A stretch of 64,000 nucleotides of DNA from Chondrosia reniformis (taxonomy: Eukaryota > Porifera > Demospongiae > Chondrillida > Chondrillidae), in NCBI GenBank assembly GCA_947172415.1, contig OX359200.1, positions 3,350,501 through 3,414,500 of the forward strand, read 5' to 3'. Positions within the stretch are counted from its first letter, which is position 1. Every line of letters begins with the position of its first letter. Of the stretch, positions 34,756 to 49,300 are shown piece after piece. The position numbers and the translations under genes were made by a program. The notes under the pieces are model-generated. The model was not told the DNA's origin. It did not search any database and was given only the letters and a program-made list of their open reading frames with translations.

Positions 34756-35865
34756 ATATATATATCCCATAATTGTTGCCAAATGCATCCCATAATATAA
34801 CCTATAGTCTTAGCCCAATATATCCATAGTTTTTGCGCCAAATATATCCTATAGTTTTTCCGAAAATATCCCTTAGTTTTTGCAAATATATCCCACACTT
34901 TTTGCCAAATATATCCCATAATTTTGCCTAAGATATCCTTCAGTTTTTGCTTAATATATCCAATTATTTAAAAATATTGTCAATTATATTCCATAATATA
35001 TCCATACTTTTACCCAATATATCCCTTAGTTTTTGTCAAATATATCCCATAGCTTTTGACTAATATATCCCATTGTATATCCCATAATTTCCCCATATGT
35101 ATCCCATTATTTTTACCTAATATATCACTTAGTTTTATCTTAATATATCCAAAGGACCAGTAAGTCCAATAGTTTTGCCAAATATAACCAACAATTTTAA
35201 AAAATATATACCATAATATATCCCATAATTTTTGCCCAATATATCCATTAGTTTTTGCCAAATATATACCATAAAATAACGTATTGTCTCAGCCCAAAAT
35301 ATCCCATGGTTTTTGCCAAATATATCCCATATTTTTTCCAAATATATCCAATGTTTGCCAAATATATCCCATAATATAAACTATTGTCTTAGCCCAATAC
35401 ATCCCATAGTTTTAGCACAATATATCCCATAGTTTTTCCGAATATGTCCCATATTTTTTCAAATATATCCCATAATTTTGACCAAATATATCCCATAATT
35501 TTTCCAAATATATTCTATAGTTTTTGCAAATGTATCCCATAATTTTGCCCAATATATCCCTCACTTTTTACTTCCTATGTCCAATAATTAAAATATTTTG
35601 CCAATTATATCCCATAATATATCCCATAGTTTCACCCAATACACCCCTTTGTTCTGTCAAATATATCCCACAGCTTTGGACAATTATATTCCACAGTATT
35701 CCCATAATTTGCTTAAAATATCCCTCATTTTTTACTTACTATATTCAATTATTTACCAATATTGACAATTGTATCCCACAATATATCCCATAATTTTACC
35801 CAATATACACCTTAGTTTTTCCAAATATATCCTATAATTTTACCCAATATATCATATCATATCAT
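34756..35865 (+). repeat. 23-bp satellite, segment 1 (TCCCATA orientation)
   Basis: An AT-rich array with a unit of about 23 bp, core atatatcccatagtttttgcc, variable in spacing. It begins within or just after tttaaaattatatatatatc, directly abutting the 13-bp satellite. The right end (atatcatatcatatcataat) marks a switch in orientation. Short open frames (for example 35010-35261 minus) are periodic by-products. Confidence 0.9.
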
Positions 35866-38800
35866 AATATGGGATATATTTGCAAAAACTATGGGATATA
35901 TTCGGAAAAACTATGGCATATATGGAGAAAAACTAAGGGGTATATTGGGTAAAAGTTTCGGATATATTAAGGGATATAATTGGCAATATTTTTAAATAAC
36001 TGGATATATTGAGCAAAAAGAGGGATACAATAGCCAAAATTATGGTATACATTTGCCAAAAATTTTAGGATATACTTGCCAAAACTATGGGATATATTTG
36101 GAAACACTATGGGATATATTGAGCAAACACTATGGGATTTATTGGGGTATGACTATAGGTTATATTATGGGATATTTTTCGAAAATTATGGGATATAATT
36201 GAAAAAATATGGGATATATTTGGCAAAAAACAATGGGATATAGTGGGCAAAATTATGGGATATATGATGGGATATATAGATTAAAAATATTGGATATATT
36301 TTGAAAACTATGGGATACATTGGTCCATTGGATATATTAAGCAAACACTGAGGGATATAACTGGCAAAATTATGGGATATATATGGCAATAATTATGGGA
36401 TATATGATGGGATATATTTGTCAAAAGCTATGGGATATATTTGACAAAAACTAAGGGATATATTGTGTAAAAGTATTGGTATATTATGGGATATAATTGG
36501 CAATATTTTTAAATAATTGGATATGTTAAGCAAAAATTGAAGGATATCTTAGGCAAAATTATGGGATATATTTGGCAAAAATTAAAGGATATATTTGCAA
36601 AAACTAAGGGATATATTCGGAATATCAATAGGATATATTTGGCGCAAAAACTATGGATATATTGGGCGAAGACTATAGGTTATATTATGGGATCTAATTG
36701 GCAAAAATTATGGGATATATTTTGAGTAAAATTGGGATATATTTGCAAAAACTATGTGCTATATTCGGAAAAACTATGGGATATTTTTGGCAAACACTAT
36801 GGGATATATTGACCTAAGACGATAGCTCATATTATGGGATATATTTGTAAAAAATATGGGATATATTTGGCAAAAACTATGGGATATATAGGGTTAAGTT
36901 TATAGGTTATTTTATAGGATACTTTCGGGAACAACTATGGGATATTAGGGCAAAAATTATGGGATATACTGACCTAAGACTGGAGCTCACATTATTGGAT
37001 ATATTTGGCCTAAATTATTGGATATATTTGGAAAAATAAGGGATATATTGGGTAAAACTATGGGATATTGTGGGCAAAAATTATGGGATATATTTGTTAA
37101 AAATTGTTGGATAAATTTGGTAACACTATGGGATTTACTGGTCCATTGGATGTTTTAAACTAAAACTAAGTGATGGATTAGGCGAATATGTTAGGTATAG
37201 GGAAACATCATGGGATATTCTAAGGGATATATTTTTCAAAAGCTATGGGATATATTGGACAAAAATTAGTGGGTATCAAGGGTAAAACTATGGGATATGT
37301 TTTGGGTTATAATTGGCGATATGTTTAAATAAATGGATATATTAAGCAAAAACTGAGGGATATATTAGACAAAATTATGGGATATATTTTGCAAAAATAT
37401 TTCGGAATATATTTACAAAAACTATGGGATACATTCTAAAAAAATATTGGATATTGTGGGCAAAAACTATGGGATATATATGTCTCAGACTATAAGCTAT
37501 ATTATGGGATATATTTGTTAACAATTATGTGAAATAATTGGAATAAATATGGGATATATATGGCAAAAACTATGGCATATATGAGGTTAAGACTGTGTGT
37601 TATTTTATGGGATATATTCGCCAAAAACTATGGGATATATTGGGCAAAAATTATGAGATGTATTATGGGATATATTTGCTAAAAATTGTTGGATATATTT
37701 GGCAAAACTATGGGATATACTGGTCCATTGGATATATTAAGCAAAACCAAAGAGAAATATTAGGCAAAATTAAGGGATATATAGGATAAAACTATGGGAT
37801 ATATTATGGGATATATTTGTCAAAAGCTCTGAGACATATTTGACGAAATAAAAGGATATATTTGGAAAAACTATGGGATATATTGGGCTAAGACTATAGG
37901 CTATATTATGGGATATGTTTGGCAAAAATTATAGGCTATATTTGGAAAGCTATGGGATATATTTGGAAAACTATGGGATATATTGAGCTAAGGCTATAGG
38001 CTCTTTAATGGGATATATTCGGCAAAAACTATGGGATTTATTGGGCCTAAGTTATGGGATATATTAAGGGATATATTGGTGAAAAATTGTTGAATATATT
38101 TGGCAAAAGTTGGGGATATACTGGTCCATTGTATATATTAAGCAAAAACTGAAGGAAATATTAGGCAAAATCACGGGATTTATAGTGCAATAATTATGGG
38201 AAATACCATTGGATATAATTGTCAAAAGCTATGGCATATATTTGTCAAAACAAAGGGGTATATTGGGTGAAACTATGGGATATATTTGCAAAAACTATGG
38301 GATATATTCGGAAAAACTATGCAATAAATTGTGCAAAAACTATTGGATATATAGGGCTTAGACTATAGGTTTTATTATGCGACATATTTGACAAAAAGTA
38401 TGGGATATATTTACAAAAACTATGTAATATATTCGGAAAAAATATGGGATATATTGATCAAAAACTATAGAATATATTTGGCTAAGGTAAAGGTTAATTT
38501 ATGAGATATATTGGGAAAAACCACAGGAGACATTAGACAAAAATTATGGGATATATTTGGAAAAACTTTGGGATATACTGGTCCTTTGAATATATTAAGT
38601 AAAAAATAATGTATATATTAGGCAAAATTATGGGATATATAAGAGAAAATAATGGGATAAACTTTGGGATATATTTGTCAAAAGCTATGGGATATCTATG
38701 ACAAAAACGTAAGGGTATATTGGGTAAAACTACAGGAAATATGGGATATAATTGGCAATATTTTAATATAATTGGATATATTAAGAAAAAACTGATGGCT

Positions 38801-39389
38801 ATAGTGGGCAACATTACGGGATATATTTGGAAAAACCATAGGATATATTGGGCAAAAACTATGGGATATATTTGGTAAAAATATGGGATATATTTGCTAA
38901 AACTATGGGATATATTTAGAAAAGTTATTGGATAAATTGGGCAAAAATTATGGGATATATTTGGAAAATATATGTGATATATTTGGCAAAAACTATATGA
39001 TATAAAAGTCTAAGACTATAGGTTATTTTATGGGATGTATTAGGCAAAAAGTATGAGATATATTAGCCAAAATAATGGGATGTATTATAGGATATATTGG
39101 TTAAAATTTGTTGGATGTATTTGGCAAAACTATGGGATATACTGGTCCATTGGATAAATTAAGCAAAAACTAAGTGATATATTAGGCCAAATTAAGGGAT
39201 ATAATGGGCAAATATTATGGGATATACTATGGGATATATTTGTCATAAGCTATGGGATATTTTTGACAAAACTAAGGGGTATATTGGTTAAAATCTTGAG
39301 TTATACTATGGGTTATAATTGGCAATATTTTTAAATAATTGGATATATTAAGCAAAATCTGAGGGATATATTAGGCCAAAATATGGGAT
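35866..39389 (-). repeat. 23-bp satellite, segment 2 (inverted, GGGATATA orientation)
   Basis: 3.5 kb of the same satellite reads as its reverse complement (ggcaaaaactatgggatatatt). It contains the same recurring sub-blocks as the direct segments but inverted, such as ggtccattggatatattaagc and aaataattggatatatt. It ends at the palindrome gggatatccc. Confidence 0.9.
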
Positions 39390-40460
39390 ATCCCTTAGTT
39401 TCGACAAATGTGTCTCCGAGCTTTTGACAAATATATCCCATAATATATCCCATAATTTTTGCCCTATATATCCCTTAATTTTGCCTATTATTTCTCTTAG
39501 GTTTTGCTTAATATATCCCTTAGTATATCCCATAATGTTTCCCCTATATATCCCATATTCGCCCAATCCATCCCTTAGTTTTAGTTTAATAGATCTAATG
39601 GACCAGTATGTCCCATAGTTTTACCAAATATATCCAACAATTTTTAACCAATATATCCCATTATATATCCCATAATTTTGGTCCAAATATCCCAAAGTTT
39701 TCCCGAAAACATCTTATAAAGTAACCTATAAACTTAACCCAATATATCCCATAGGTTTTGGCAAATATATCCCATAATATGAGCTATAGTCTTAGGTTAA
39801 TATTTCCATAGTGTTTGCCAAAAATATCCCATAGTTTTCCGAATATATCTCATAGTTTTTACAAATATATCGCATAATTTTTGGAAATGTATCCCATAAT
39901 TTTGGCTATTATATCCTGGTTTTTGCTCAATATATCAAGTTATTTAAAAATATTGCCAATGATATCCCTTAATATATCCCATTCTTTTACTCAATATACC
40001 CCTTAGTTTTTGCCCAATATATCCCAAAGTTTTCACCATATATGCCATTGTTTTTCCGAATATATCCTATTGTTTTTGCTAAATATATCCCATAATATAA
40101 CCTATAGTCTTAGCCCTAAACATCCCATACTTTTCCCAATATAACCCATAGTTTTCCGAATATATCCCATAGTTTTAGCAAATATATCCCATAGTTTTTG
40201 CCAAATATACCCCAAATTTTGCCTAATTTATCCCTCAGTTTTTGCTTAATATATCCAATTATTTAAATATATGGCCATTTATATCCAATAATATATCTCA
40301 TAGTTTTGCCAAATATATCCCATATTTTTTGCCAAATATATCCCATATTTTTCCAATTATATCCTATATTTTTTCCAAATACATCCCATAAGATAACCTA
40401 TAGTCTTAACCCCATATTTAGGCTAATATATCTCCCTGTTTTTTCCTTAATATATCCAAG
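39390..40460 (+). repeat. 23-bp satellite, segment 3 (TCCCATA orientation)
   Basis: About 1.07 kb back in the original orientation. It starts at the 10-bp palindrome gggatatccc (39385-39394), where the two orientations share the unit core. It ends at taatatatccaagacaatag. Confidence 0.85.
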
Positions 40461-42585
40461 ACAATAGGTGATATTTCCAGATATATTTGGCTAAAATTAT
40501 GGGATATATTTTGAAAAATATGGGATACATTTGCAAATATATGGGACATATGGGGATAAGACTATAGGTTATTTTATGGGATATTTGTGGCAAAAAGTAT
40601 GCGATATATTCAGCAAAAACTATGGGATATATTAGGCAAAAAGTATGAGACATATTATGGCATATATTGGTTTAAAATTGTTGGATATATTTGTAAAACT
40701 ATGGAATTTATTCAGAAAGACCATGGGATAATATTCAGCAAAACTATGGGATATCGTAGGCTAAGACTATAGGTGATATTTTGGGATATATTTGGCAAAA
40801 ATTATTGTATATATTTATTAAGACTACGGGTATATTCGGAAAAACAATGGAATATAATGGGTAAAAACTATGGGATATATTTGAAAAAAGGATATATTTG
40901 GATAAACTATGGGATATATTGGGCTAAGACAATAGATTATTTTATGGGTATATACTTGGCAAAATTATGAGTTATATTTGGAAGAAATATGGGATATATT
41001 TCGCGAAGACGTTTCATTATATTGGGCTAAGACTATAGGTTATTTTATGGGTTATATTAGATAAATTTATGGGATATAGAGGACAAAAATTATGGGATAT
41101 ACTATGGGATATATTTGTCCAAAGCTCTGGGATTTATTTGACTAACACTAAAGTGTATATAGGGTAAAACAATTTCATAAATTATGGGATATAATTGGCA
41201 ATATTTTTAAATAATTGGATTTATTAAGCAACAACTTAGGGATATATTTGCCAAAATTTTGTGATATATTTACACAAACTATGGGATATATTCGGAACCA
41301 CTATGGGATATATTGGGCAAAAACTATGGCATTTATTGGGCTAAGAAGATAGGTGATATTATGGGATATATTTGGCAAAAATCATGCTAAATATTAGCAA
41401 AAACTACGGGATATATTCGGAAAAACTATGGGATATATTGGTTTAAGACTATAAATAATTAGAAATAAAACTATGGGAAATAGTGGGCTAAAATTATGGG
41501 TTATACTATGGGATATATTGGTTAAACATTGTTGGATATATATTTGACAAAATTATGGGATATGTTTTAAAAAATATGGGATATATTTGGCAAAACTATA
41601 GGATATATTGGGCTAAGACTATAAGTTATTTTATGGATATATTCACAAGAACTATGATATATTGGGAAAAATTTTGGATATATTATGGGATATATTGGTA
41701 AAAAATTGTTGGGTATATTTGTCATTACTAGGCGATATAGTGGTCCATTGGATATATCAAGAAAAACTAAGGAATGTATTAGTCAAAATTATGGGATATA
41801 AAACGCAAAAATTATGTGATATACTATGGGGTATATTTGACAAAAAACGAAGGGGATGTATTTGTAAAACTATGGGATTTATTCAGAAAGACTATGGGAT
41901 ATAGTGGGCAAAAACTATGTGATATATTGGGCTAAGACTATAGGTTATATTATGGGATATATTTGGCAAAATTATTGGATATAGTTGGAAAAAATATGAT
42001 ATATTTGTCAAAAATTATGGGATATATTTGGAAAAAATATGTGATATATTGGGTAAAAATATATTATATATATTTTGGGATATATTGGTTTAAAATTGTT
42101 GGATATATTTGGCAAAGCTATGGGATATACTAGTCCATTGGATATATCAATTAAAATCTATGGGATACTTTTAGCAAACATTATGAGATATATAAAGCAA
42201 AAAATATGGTATATACTAAGGGATATATTTGTCAAAAGGTATGGGATATATTAGACAAACACTAAGGGGTATATTGAGTAACATTATGGGATATATTATT
42301 ATTGGCCATATTTTTAAATTATTGGATATATTTGGCATAAATTATGGGATATTTTAGCAAAAATAATGGGATATTTTCTGATAAACTATGGGATATATTG
42401 GGAAAAAACTTTGGGATATATTGGGCTAAGACTACAAGTTAAAGTATGTGATATATTTGGCTAAAATTATGGAATATATTTGACAAAAACTATGTGATAT
42501 ATTGGTCTAAGATTATAGATAATTTTATGAGATGTATTCGGCAAAAACTATGGGATATATTTGATAAAACATTGGGATATACATA
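40461..42585 (-). repeat. 23-bp satellite, segment 4 (inverted)
   Basis: About 2.1 kb in the GGGATATA orientation. Its first bases (ataggtgatatttccagata) are the reverse complement of a variant at about 57370-57400, so the inverted piece begins inside an identifiable higher-order variant. It ends near gggatatacataatttttcc. Confidence 0.85.
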
Positions 42586-44841
42586 ATTTTTCCAAATATA
42601 TCCCTTAATATAACCTATAGTCTTAGCCCCATTTTATGGCTAATATATCCCCTTTTTTTCCTTAATATATCCAATTATTTAAAAATATTGCCTATTATAA
42701 CCCATAATTCATCCCATAGTTTTACCCAATATGCCCCTCATTTTTAATCAAATAAATCCCATAGCTTTCGACAAATGTATCCCTTAGAGTATCCCATAAT
42801 TTTTTCCCTGTATATCCCATAATTTTGCCTAAGAAATCCCTTAGTTTTTGCCTAATATATCCAATGGACAAGTATATCCCATAATTTTGGCAAATCTATC
42901 CCATAGTTGTGCCGAATAAATCCCATAATTTTATCTATAGTATTAGACCAATATATCCCATAGTTTTTGCCAAATAAATTCCATTCCTTAACTAATGGTC
43001 TTAGCCCAATATATCCTATAGTTTTTGCCAAATATATCCCATAGTTTTCCTAATATATCCCTCAGTTTTTGCTTAACATATTCAACTATTTAAAAATTTG
43101 TCAATTATATCCCATTAATATCCCATAGATTTACCCAAAATACCCCTTAGTTTTTGTATAATATATCCCATAGCTTTTGACAAATATATCTCATGGTATA
43201 TTCCAAAATGTTTGACCTACATATCGAATAAATTTACCTTAGACATCCCTTAGTTTTTGCTTAATATATTCAATGGACGAGTATATCCCATAGTTTTGCC
43301 AAATATATCCCATATTTTTGCGCATACATCTCATAAAATTATCTATAGTTTTAGACCAATATATCTCATAATTATTGCCAAATATATCCCATATTTTTAC
43401 TAAAAAATCCCATAATTTTTACCAAATATATCCCATAGTTTAACTTAAACTTTAGGCCAAAAATATCCCATAGTGTTGCAAATATATCCCATAACTTGTT
43501 CCAAATATATCCTACAATTTTGCCGAAAATATCTTTCAGTTTTTGCTTAATATATCCCACTATTTAAAAATATTGCCAATTATATCCCAAAATATATCCC
43601 ATAATTTTACCTAATATACCCCTGATTTTTGTCAAATATATCCCACAGTTTTTGCCGAATATATCCCATAAAATAACCTATAGTCTTAGCCCAATATATC
43701 CCATAGCTTTTGCCCAATTTATCTCATTTTTTATAAATGTATCCCACAATTTTTGCCAAATATACCCCATAATATAACCTATAGTCTTAGCCCAAGAACT
43801 CCCATAGTTTTTGCCAAATGTATCCCATAGTTTAGCCCAAAATATCCCAAAGTTCTTTGGAATATATTCCATTGTTTTTGCAAATATATCCCTTACTTTT
43901 TGCCGAATACATCTCACAAAATTATCTACAGTCTTAGACCAATATATCACATAGTTTTTCCAATTATATCCCAAATTTTTCTAAATATAACCCATAATTT
44001 TAGCCAAATATATCCCATACTTTAACTTAGAGTCTTAGCCCAATATATCCCAAAGTTTTTGCCCAAAACATCCCCTAGTTTTTCCGAATATATCCCATTA
44101 TTTTTTCAAATAATTTTTGCCAAATATATCCAATAATTTTCCCAAATATATCCCTTAGTTTTATCTTAATATCTCCAATGGACCAGTATATCCCAGAGTT
44201 TTGCCAAATATATCCAACAATTTTTAACCAATATATCCCATAATATATCCCATAATGTTTGCCCAAAATATCCCATAGTTTTTGCCGAATATATAACATA
44301 AAAAAACCTAAAGTCTTAGCCCAATATAACCCATAGTTTTTCTAATATATCCTTCAATTTTTGCTTCACATATCCAATTATTTAAAAATTTGTCAATTAT
44401 ATCCCATATATATCCCATAGATTTACCCAAAATACCCCTTAGTTTTTGTCTAATATATCCCATAGCTTTTAAAATATATCCCATAGTATATCCCATAATT
44501 TTTGCCCTATATTATCCCATAATTTTGCCTAAGACATTCCTTAGTTTTTGCTTAATATATCCAAATTTCCAAATATATCCCATAGTTTTTGCAAATATAT
44601 CCCATAATTTTTGCCGAATATATCCCAAAATTTTGATTAAGTTGTTGCTTAATATATCCAATTAGTTCAAATTATTGCCAATTATATCCCATAATATATC
44701 CCATAATTTTACCTAATATATCCATTATTTTTTTTCAAATATATCCCATACCTTTTGACGACTATATCCCATAGTATATGCCATAATTTTTACTTTATAT
44801 ATCTCATAATTTTTGCTTAATATATCCAATAGATTTTAATT

Positions 44842-45111
44842 ATCTTTGTAAAGGTTCATCTTTCGACTTTTAGAGCGTCTAGAGACGCAGTTTTTTGGAT
44901 TCTTCTGTCTGCCAAACGTTTCGACCCTGGGGGTCTTCTTCAGTGACTGACACCTTGAAGACCAACACCAGTCACTGAAGAAGACCCCCAGGGTCGAAAC
45001 GTTTGGGAGACAGAAGAATCGAAAAAACTGCGTCTCTAGACGCTCTAAAAGTCGAAAGATGAACCTTTACAAAGATAAGTTCGACGCAGTTAGAAGAAAT
45101 CCTTATTCCAT
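44842..45111 (-). mobile_element. Foldback (inverted-repeat) element, full-length copy 2
   Basis: A 270-bp insert in the 23-bp satellite, composed of a near-perfect inverted repeat: left arm about 44842-44947, right arm about 44971-45077, loop of about 23 bp. A tail of about 34 bp outside the palindrome (gttcgacgcagttagaagaa onward) follows. Its reverse complement aligns with copy 1 (1252-1455) over both termini. It is flanked by the 12-bp direct repeat tagattttaatt (44830-44841 and 45112-45123). A related unoccupied variant of the satellite, with the 12-mer once and similar flanks, is at 56406-56417. No coding capacity. Each arm contains the motif ctgaaga, then a gaccc/gggtc stem, then gaaac (one copy per strand), resembling part of a hammerhead ribozyme core. 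Confidence 0.85.
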
Positions 45112-46329
45112 TAGATTTTAATTAATATATCCAATGGACTTGTATATCCCAGAGTTTTGCCAAATATGTCCAACAATTTTAAATCAATTTTTTCCAAAAA
45201 TATATATAATAATTTTTGCCCAATATATCCCATATTTTTTTCCAAATAAATCCCATAATTTTTGACAAATATATCATATATTTTTCCAATTTTATCCAAT
45301 AATTTTTACAAATATAGCCCATAATATAATCTCTAATCTTAGCCCAATATATCACATAGTTTTTGCCCACGAAATCCCATAGTCTTTCTGAATAAATCCG
45401 TTAGTTTTACAAATATATCCGCTTCGTTTTGTGTTAAATATATCCCATTGTATATCACATAATTTTTACCTTTTATATCCCATAATTTTGCCTAATACAT
45501 TTCTTAGTTTTTGCTTTATATATCCAATGGACCACTATATCGCAGAGTTTTAACAAATATATCCAACAATTTTTAGCCAATATATCCCATAATATATCCT
45601 AAACTTTTTGCCCAATATATCATGGTTATTGCAAATATATCCAATAAAATAACCTTTAGTCTTAGCCCAATATATCCCATAGTTTTTGCCAAATTTATCC
45701 CATATTTTTCAAATTTATCCCATAATTTTGCCAAACATATCCCATAATATAACCTATAGTCTTAGCTCAATATATCCCATACCTTTTGCCCATGGTCTTT
45801 CTGAATAAATCCCATAGATTTACAAATATATCCAACAATTTTAAACAAATATATCCCATAATATAACCTATGGTCTTAGCCCCATTTTTTGGCTAATATA
45901 TTACTTTGTTTTTTCCTTAATATATCCAATTATTAAAAATATTGGCCATTATATCCCATAATATATCCAATAGTTCTTGCTTAATATATCCTATAAAATA
46001 ACCTATAGTCTTAGCACAATATATTCCATAGCTTTTGCTCAATTTATCGCATATTTTTTCCACATATATTGTATAATGTTTGTCAAATATATCCCATAAT
46101 ATAACCTATAGCCTTAGCCCAATATATCCCATAGTTTCTGCCCTATTTATTCCATAGTTTTTCTGAATAAATCCCATAGTTTTACATATATATTCCTTTA
46201 GGTTTTTGTCAAATATATCCCATAGTATATCCCATAATTTTACCTTTCTATATCCCAAAATTTTTACTAAGACATTCCTCAGTTTGGGCTTACTATATCC
46301 AATGGACAAGTTTATCACATAGTTTTGCA

Positions 46330-49300
46330 AAATATATCCAACAATTTTTAACAAATATTTCCCATAATATATTCCATAATTTTTGCCCAATATATCCCAT
46401 ACTTTTGGCCAAATATATCCCACTATATAACCTATAGTCTTAGCCAATATATCCCATACTTATTGCCAAGTTTATCCCACATTTTTTCCAAATATATCCC
46501 ATAATTTTTGTCCAATATATCCCATACTTTTGGCCGAATATGTCCCACTATATAACCTATAGTCTTAGCCCAATATATCCCAAACGTATTTTAAAGTATA
46601 TCCCACAGGTTTTCCAAATATATCCTATAATTTTAGCCAAATATATCCCATACTTTAATTTATAGTTTTAGCCCAATATATCCCTAAGTTTTTGCCCAAT
46701 ACATCCCATAATTTTTCCGAATATATCCTATTATTTTTGCAAATATATCCCATAATTTTTGCCAAATATATCCAATAATTTCGAAATATTGCCGATTATA
46801 TCCCATAAGAGATCCATTAATTTTACCCAGTATACCCCTTAGTTTTTGGCAAATATACAATAGTTTTTAACCAATATATCCCATAATATATCCCATAATT
46901 TTCCCTAATATATCCCTTAGTTTTATCTTAATATCTTCAATGGACCAGTATATCCCATAATTTTGCCAACTATATCAAACAATTTTTAACCAATATATCC
47001 CATAATAAACCCCATAGATTTTGCCGAATATATAACATAAAATAACCTAAAGTCTTAGCCCAATATAACCCATAGCTTTTCCTAATATATCCCTCAGTTT
47101 TTGCTTAACATATCCTATTATTTAAAAATTTGTCAATAATATCCCATAAATATCCCATAGATAAACCCAAAATACCCCTTAGTTTTTGAATAATATATCC
47201 CATAGCTTTTGACAAATATATCCCATAGTATTTCCCATAATTTTTCCCTATATATCCCATAATTTTGCCTAAGACAGCCCTTAGTTTTTGCTTAATATAT
47301 TCAATGGACGAGTATATCCCATAGTTTTGCCAAATATATCCCAAAGTTTTTTCCGAATACATCCCATAAAATTATCTATAGTTTTAGACCAATTATCCCA
47401 TAGTTGTTTCCAAATATATCCCCTATTTTACTAAATAAATCCCATAATTTTTGCCAAATATATCCCATACTTTAACTTATAGTTTAGACCAAAATATCCC
47501 ATAGTGTTGCAAATATATCCCATAATTTTTCCAAATATTTCCCATAATTTTTCCTAAGACATCCCTTAGTTTTTGCTTAATATATTCAATGGACGAATAT
47601 ATCCCATAGTTTTGCCAAATATATCCCATAGTCTTTTCCGAATACATCCCATAAAATTATCTATAGTTTTAGACCAATTGTCCCATAGTTGTTTCCAAAT
47701 ATATCCCCTATTTTTACTAAATAAATCCCATAATTTTTGCCAAATATATCCCATACTTTAACTTATAGTTTAGACCAAAATATCCCATAGTGTTGCAAAT
47801 ATATCCCATAATTTTTCCAACTATATCCCATAATTTTTCCTAATATATCCCTCAGTTTTTGCTTAATATATCCAATTATTTAAAAATATTGCCAATTTAA
47901 TCCTATAATATATCCCATAATTTTACCCAATATACCCCTATTTTTCAAATATATCCCATGACTTTTGACGACCATAACCCATAGTATATTCCCTAATTTT
48001 TTTCCTATATATCCCGCAATTTTGCCTAATATATCCCATAGTTTTGCCGAATATATCCCATAAAATAACCTATAGTCTTAGCCCAATATATCCCATAGCT
48101 TTTGCCCAATTTATTGCATATTTTTATAAATATATCCCATAATGTTTGCCAAATATATCCCATAATACAACCTATAGTCTTATCCCAATATATCCCATAG
48201 TTGCGGCCCTATATATCCCATAATCTTTCTGAATAAATCCCATACTTTTACAAATATATCCCATAGCTTTTGACTAATATATCCCATAGTATATCCCATA
48301 ATATTTGCCCTGTATAACCCATAATTTTGCCTAAGACATCCCTCAGTGTTTGCAAAATATATCCAATGGACCAGTTTATCCCATAGTTTTGCAAAATATA
48401 TCCAACAATTTTTAACAAATTTATCCCATAATATATTCCATAATTTTTACCCAATATATCCCATACTTTGGCCAAATATATCCCACTATATAACCTATAG
48501 TCTTAGCCCAAGCTTTCCCATATTTATTGCCAAGTATATCCCACATGTTTTCCAAATATATCCCATAATTTTAGCCAAATATATCCCATACTTTAATTTA
48601 TAGCTTTAGCCCAATATATCCCTAAGTTTTTGCCAATACATCCCATAGTTTTCCGATTTTATCCTATTATTTTTGCAAATATATCCCAAAATTTTTGCGA
48701 AATATATCAAATAATTTCGAAATATTGCCAATAATATCCCATAATAGATCCCATAATTTTACCCAATATACCCCTTAGTTTTTGGCAAATATTTCCAATA
48801 CTTTTTAACCAATATATCCCATTATTCTGCCTAATATATCCCTTAGTTTTATCTTAATATATCCAATGGACCAGTATATCCCATAATTTTGCCAAATATA
48901 TCCAACAATTTTTAACCAATACTTCCCATAATAAACCCCAAAGTTTTTGCCGAATATATAACATAAAGTAACCTAAAGTTTTAGCCCAATATAACCCATA
49001 GTTTTTCCTAATATATCCCTCAGTTTTTGCTTAACATATCCAATTATTTAAAAATTTGTCAATTATATCCCATAAATATCCCATAAATAAACCCAAAATA
49101 TCCCTTAGTTTTTGTCTAATATATCCCATAGCTTTTGACAAATATATCCCATAGTATTTCCTATAATTTTTGCCCTATATAATCCCATAATTTTGCCTAA
49201 GACATCCCTTAGTTTTTGCTTAATATATTCAATAGACGAGTATATCCCATAGTTTTGCCAAATTTTCCCATAGTTTTTCCAAATACATTCCATAAAATTA

